Shown: positions 59,916 through 64,000 of the stretch, piece by piece
How the letters are laid out: every line of letters starts with the position of its first letter
How positions within the stretch are numbered: position 1 is the first letter of the stretch
From: Papaver somniferum
Lineage: Eukaryota; Streptophyta; Magnoliopsida; Ranunculales; Papaveraceae
NCBI RefSeq assembly: GCF_003573695.1
Contig: NW_020639929.1
Location: 387,620-451,619, forward strand
Length of the DNA: 64,000 bases
Reading direction: 5' to 3'
Position numbers and translations under genes: made by a program
The notes under the pieces: generated by a model
Database searches by the model: none
What the model was told of the DNA's origin: nothing
Seen by the model: only the letters and a program-made list of their open reading frames with translations

Positions 59916-62900
59916 ATGGTTTTGAATGAGGATGTGATCAACAGTAGGCAACGCATTCAGAACACCAAGACATTGATCTGTGCTCTGAATCTCGTCTCAA
60001 GAAATCTACCTCTTCCACAAGATATATTCGATTCCCTCCATTCTATCTACTCTCCGGATCATGAGGATGGTGGTGATCTTGTTGTTGACAGAGATTCAAT
60101 GGCGGAGAAAACTAGGGTTTCTGGTCATAATTTGGTGGTGGTACAAGAGAATGTCGCCGGTGGTGTCAGAGATGGTCTTCAGAGGGAGAAAGATGCCGAG
60201 AATGGGATAATCTTGAATGGAGGAGGGGATTTGATGGAAGAATTTGAGGATGCTCTTGTGCAGCAACGGCGAAATTGCGTGTCAGGGCCGGGATTGAGAA
60301 AGTCTGGAGAAATCCGTTTGAGAACCAACATTCAGCATCGATTGTCTGAGCTTGAAAAGTTGCCTTCAAATAGAGGAGAAGATTTGCAGATGAAGTGCTT
60401 AATTGAGCTTTATGGGTTGAAGTTGGCGGATTTACAAAGTAAAGTTCGATGTAATGTAAGCGATGAGTACTGGTTGAGCGAGAAATGTGCATATGCTGAC
60501 AAACAATTGTTTGATTGGGGGTTTATGCGATTGCCCGGTCCTAGGATGTATGGTATTGCAGATGCGTTTGCTACGGAAAGAGATGATCGACAGCGGAGCA
60601 AGAAGCGAGATGCTGAGACGGCGTCAAGGATAGGGGGGGAGGAAAAGAGCCGGATTGAAATCAGGCAGAGGAAATTTTTTGGGGAAGTTCTTAACGCGTC
60701 GCGTGAATTTCAAATGCATGTACAAACTGTTTTGAAACGTAGGAAGCATAGGAATGACCATGTCCTGACATGGCACAGACAGCAAACGCAGCGTGTTAGG
60801 CAACGTCTTACAAGGGAGGAGAAAGAAAGATTTGAAGCACTGAAAGTTAATGATGTAGAGACTTATGAGAGATTGGTGAAGGAGAGCAAGAATGAAAGGT
60901 TAACGATGTTTCTTGGCAAAACTAGTGATCTTCTTGTGCAGTTGGGCGCTGCTGTTCAAAAGCAGAAAGATGCAGAACTTGATGGTTCTAAGAGTGAGAG
61001 CCGAGCGGAATTGGCTCCAGGGGGAGATGAAGATATGCTGGATGATTCTGACACCAATGTGAAGTCAAATGATCTACTAGAGGGCCAATTTCAGTATGAT
61101 TCTGCAATCCATTCAATTCAAGAACCGATAACAGCGCAGCCAACCACGCTTGAAGGCGGAGAACTAAGGCCTTACCAGGTAGAAGGACTTCAATGGATGG
61201 TTTCTTTATTCAATAACAATTTAAATGGCATGCTGGCAGATGAGATGGGACTTGGTAAGACAATTCAAACCATAGCCTTAATTGCATATCTGGCGGAGAA
61301 CAAGAATGTTACAGGCCCGCATTTGATTATTGCTCCAAAAGCTGTACTTCCAAATTGGGTTATGGAATTCAAAACCTGGGCTCCTAAGATTGTGACCATT
61401 TTATATGATGGGAAAATGGATCAGAGTTAGGCAATGCGGGAGAAATATTCACGGGAGGACAAGTTCAGCGTGATGATTACTCATTATGATTTGATAATGC
61501 GAGACAAGACATATTTGAAGAAAATTCACTGGCATTACATGATTGTTGATGAGGGGCATCGGTTAAAAAATCATGAGTGTGCGCTTGTGCGCACCCTTGT
61601 AAAAGGATATCACATTAGGCGTAGACTTCTGCTAACTGGTACTCCAATACAGAACAATCTGCAAGAGTTATGGGCCTTGCTAAATTTTCTCCTGCCTACC
61701 ATTTTTAATTCGGTGCAGAATTTTGAGGAATGGTTCAGTGCACCTTTCGCAGACAGATGCGATGTTTCTCTGACAGATGAAGAACAGCTATTGATTATCC
61801 GCCGTTTGCATCAGGTTATAAGGCCCTTCATACTGAGAAGGAAGAAAGCTGAGGTGGAGAAGTTTCTCCCTAAGAAAACTCAGGTCATATTGAAATGCGA
61901 ATCTGTCAGCATGGCAGAAAGTTTACTACCAGCAAGTCACCGATTTTCGGAGGGTTGGCCAGGATACTGAATTAGGCACCTCAAAAAGTCTTCAGAATTT
62001 GTCAATGCAACTCAGGAAGTGCTGTAACCATCCATACTTGTTCGTGGGTGATTATAACATTTGGCAACGGGAGGAGATTGTCAGGGCTTCAGGTAAATTC
62101 GAACTGCTTGATCGCTTACTTCCAAAACTTAAAAAAGCAGGGCACCGAGTTTTACTTTTTTCCCAAATGACTCGTCTTATCGACATTCTTGAAATATATC
62201 TTCAACTGCACAATTTTAAGTATCTAAGGCTAGATGGATCGACGAAAACAGAAGATAGAGGGACTTTATTGAAGCAGTTCAATGCACCAGACTCCCCTTT
62301 CTTCATGTTTCTTTTGAGTACCCGCGCTGGGGGTTTGGGTCTAAATTTACAAACTGCAGATACTGTGATAATGTTCGACAGTGATTGGAATCCTCAAATG
62401 GATCAACAGGCAGAAGATCGAGCACATCGTATTGGTCAAAAGAAGGAAGTTAGAGTTTTTGTTCTGGTTAGTGTTGGATCCGTTGAAGAGGTTATCTTGG
62501 AACGTGCAAAACAGAAAATGGGTATTGATGCCAAGGTTATTCAGGCAGGATTGTTCAATACTACTTCCACAGCTGAGGACAGAAAAGAGATGTTGAAGGA
62601 GATCATGCGTAGAGGTACAAACTCATTGGGAACAGATGTACCTAGCGAGAGAGAAATCAACCGCCTTGCAGCACGGTCAGATGCTGAATTCAGGATGTTC
62701 GAATTGATGGATGAAGAGAGAAGACAAAGGGAGAAGTACAGATCAAGGTTAATGGAGGACCATGAAGTCCCCGATTGGGTACACTCAGCTGCAACGACAG
62801 AAAAAGCTAAAGAGCCAGAACCTGATAGTGGCTTCTTTACTGGCAAGCGACAGAGAAAAGAAGTTGTTTATGCTGACACCATGAGTGACCTGCAATGGAT

Positions 62901-63204
62901 GAAAGCTATAGAGCATGAAGAAGACTTGGCTAAACTTGCAGCAAGAAGCAAAAGGAGAGAAACTCTTGCTCCCGGAACTAGTGTATCCACCGGTGAAAAT
63001 GCAAGGGGATATCAAGTACTATCTGTATCAAGAAACGATGATGAATCAATGGTCAGTGAGGAAGCATCAGAGGGTTACACAGAACGAACCCCTAAAAGGC
63101 TGAAATCTGTTCCATTGAGGTTCAGAATTCCTGTACCTGGAAGTGGTAGTGCCTTGAGAGGTGATGATGGGTCCACACCAACGACCCACAAGAGAAAGAG
63201 ATGA
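59916..63204 (+). pseudogene. SNF2-family ATPase CHR12/CHR23-like, intronless copy with two lesions
   Basis: CHR12/CHR23 are the Arabidopsis SWI/SNF-type remodelers related to BRM, acting on nucleosomes in the nucleus. The N-terminus (ALNLVSRNLPLP) and the HSA-like basic helix (RQRKFFGEVLNASREF, about 250-350) come first. Motif I is DEMGLGKT (61239-61262), then DEGH (61548-61559), [34 protein letters not shown] and RAHRIGQ (to 62439), and a SnAC-like region ([15 protein letters not shown]). Length is about 1,095 codons, close to the family. Two defects lie in the ATPase core: TAG at 61428-61430, and one extra base near 61901 that shifts the frame until the true stop at 63202-63204. No intron interrupts 3.3 kb, whereas the relatives are, as I recall, multi-exon. 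A young processed pseudogene is the best reading; sequencing error or read-through is the alternative. Confidence 0.9.
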
Positions 63205-63590
63205 ACTGTAATAACATCTGATGTGTGACAGGCAGCAAACACCTAACGGTCAGAGGAAGTAGATGAATTTTGGCTGAAAAGTTCCTGAAGTCTTGTAATT
63301 AGATTAGAGAAAGAAAAGAAAAAAATCAATACAATTTCTGAAGGCTCAAGTGCCCTTGTATTTTTTGATGCATGCTGGGAAATGTTCTTGTGGTGGAGTT
63401 TGGATTCTCAAACCGGAAAAACCAATTCGATTCTCTCTAGTAAAGAGGCTCCCCTGAATTTACTACTGATGTTAAATTTTATTTAAGTAAACATATGAGT
63501 TCTAACACAAACAAATTGGACATGGTAAATCTCCGTTCCATGTTTGAAACTCTTTACCCTTGGTTTTCTTGACAGAAGAAAAAAACACCC
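63205..63590. other. 3' flank between CHR12-like copy and the next gene
   Basis: An A-rich tract (63307-63330) could be the remnant tail of a retroposed mRNA. No clear flanking duplication was found. The right part should hold the 3' untranslated region of the minus-strand gene. Confidence 0.35.
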
Positions 63591-64000
63591 TCATTTGTCT
63601 GCCAGGTTTTCAGCAACAACTGCAGAAGCATCACCCACAGGCATAGCAATCTGGTCCTGAGCAGTTGGCGAAGTATCGCTCTCATTTTGTAATTCAGAAC
63701 TCTCTTCCCAGAACTTGCATGCAGCAACAGCATCATAGTCTAAGAACTTATCATAACAAGGTGGTCCAGTATTTTTGCCAGCTGCAACATACTATATACA
63801 AAGGAACTCTCATGATCTAGTAACTCCAAAAGGAAATATTGTACTATCAAAAATAAATAAAGTTATCTGAAATTAGAGCCACGGTTTCGCAACATGCGAA
63901 TCCTTCCTCTCATTATATCCTGGTGCTCCGGAAAATCCCCTTCGTCTTCATAGTCAAGACCCACTATTTCCATTATGGCTTTGAATTTGTCCACCGGAAT
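63591..64000 (-). CDS. 3' end of an unrecognised gene, cut by window edge
   Basis: Two minus-strand exons join in frame: 63883-64000 (VDKFKAIMEIVGLDYEDEG then HQDIMRGRIRMLRN) and 63591-63781 (GPPCYDKFLDYDAVAACKFW and a Ser/Gln/Ala-rich tail ending VVAENLADK). The intron (63782-63882, GT-AG) is 101 bp and phases agree. The stop is TGA at 63591-63593. The protein is acidic and has no domain I can name. Convergent orientation to the CHR12-like copy. The rest lies beyond the window. Confidence 0.6.

Noticed and set aside
59640..63330. Flanking duplication AGAGAAAGAAA around the CHR12-like copy
   Set aside because: The shared word near 59660 and 63306 is low-complexity purine sequence, and the order relative to an A-tail is wrong for a retrocopy duplication.

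Overview
This window looks like nuclear DNA of a flowering plant. It has spliced genes with GT-AG introns, a plant-type NLR, an F-box gene, a family-1 glycosyltransferase, a subtilase and a CHR12-type remodeler, all inside dense plant transposable elements. Several repeats (a copia LTR rich in GAACCGATCC, a GTTCGGTTA-rich element) resemble what I recall from basal eudicots such as poppies. That is an impression from memory, not a measurement.

Only one gene appears complete and intact: the minus-strand mitochondrial ribosomal protein uS9 (23.76-27.99 kb), whose four exons join in frame to 434 codons. A second, apparently real gene enters from the right edge on the minus strand (63.6-64.0 kb); only its 3' end is present. 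Every other protein-coding locus is broken: a CC-NBS-LRR (0.5-3.7 kb), an F-box protein (5.9-7.1 kb), a UGT85-like glycosyltransferase (7.7-11.8 kb), a RING-H2 remnant (36.7-37.1 kb), two subtilase remnants (39.7-42.0 kb) and a nearly full-length CHR12/CHR23-type SNF2 ATPase without visible introns (59.9-63.2 kb).

Most of the rest is mobile DNA, and many boundaries can be set by target-site duplications (TSDs). The UGT intron holds a TRIM element (TSD ATGAT) whose left LTR contains a solo LTR (TSD TAGGG). From 28.2 to 30.7 kb lies a hAT-type element (TSD GGTATGAT) carrying three exons, with their introns, of an aspartate aminotransferase gene. It is abutted by a hairpin MITE with a 9-bp TSD. 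A decayed copia element fills 31.3-35.8 kb.

From 43.5 to 59.1 kb there is a nested stack: a long solo LTR (TSD TTCAC) interrupted by a copia-type solo LTR (TSD gcagc/acagc), itself interrupted by two CACTA elements (TSDs TAA and ATT). Other pieces are LINE 3' ends (5.4-5.7 and 20.7-21.7 kb), an antisense copia remnant (14.6-16.9 kb), an LTR copy (18.9-20.7 kb), a GTTCGGTTA-rich terminal-inverted-repeat element (21.8-23.3 kb), several MITEs and a possible Helitron end near 5.2 kb.

I saw no CRISPR array, rRNA or convincing tRNA gene, and no operon-like gene set. The most notable observations are the gene-capturing hAT element, the TSD-resolved nesting stack, the loop inversion between the two LTRs of the TRIM element, and the probable CHR12 retrocopy.
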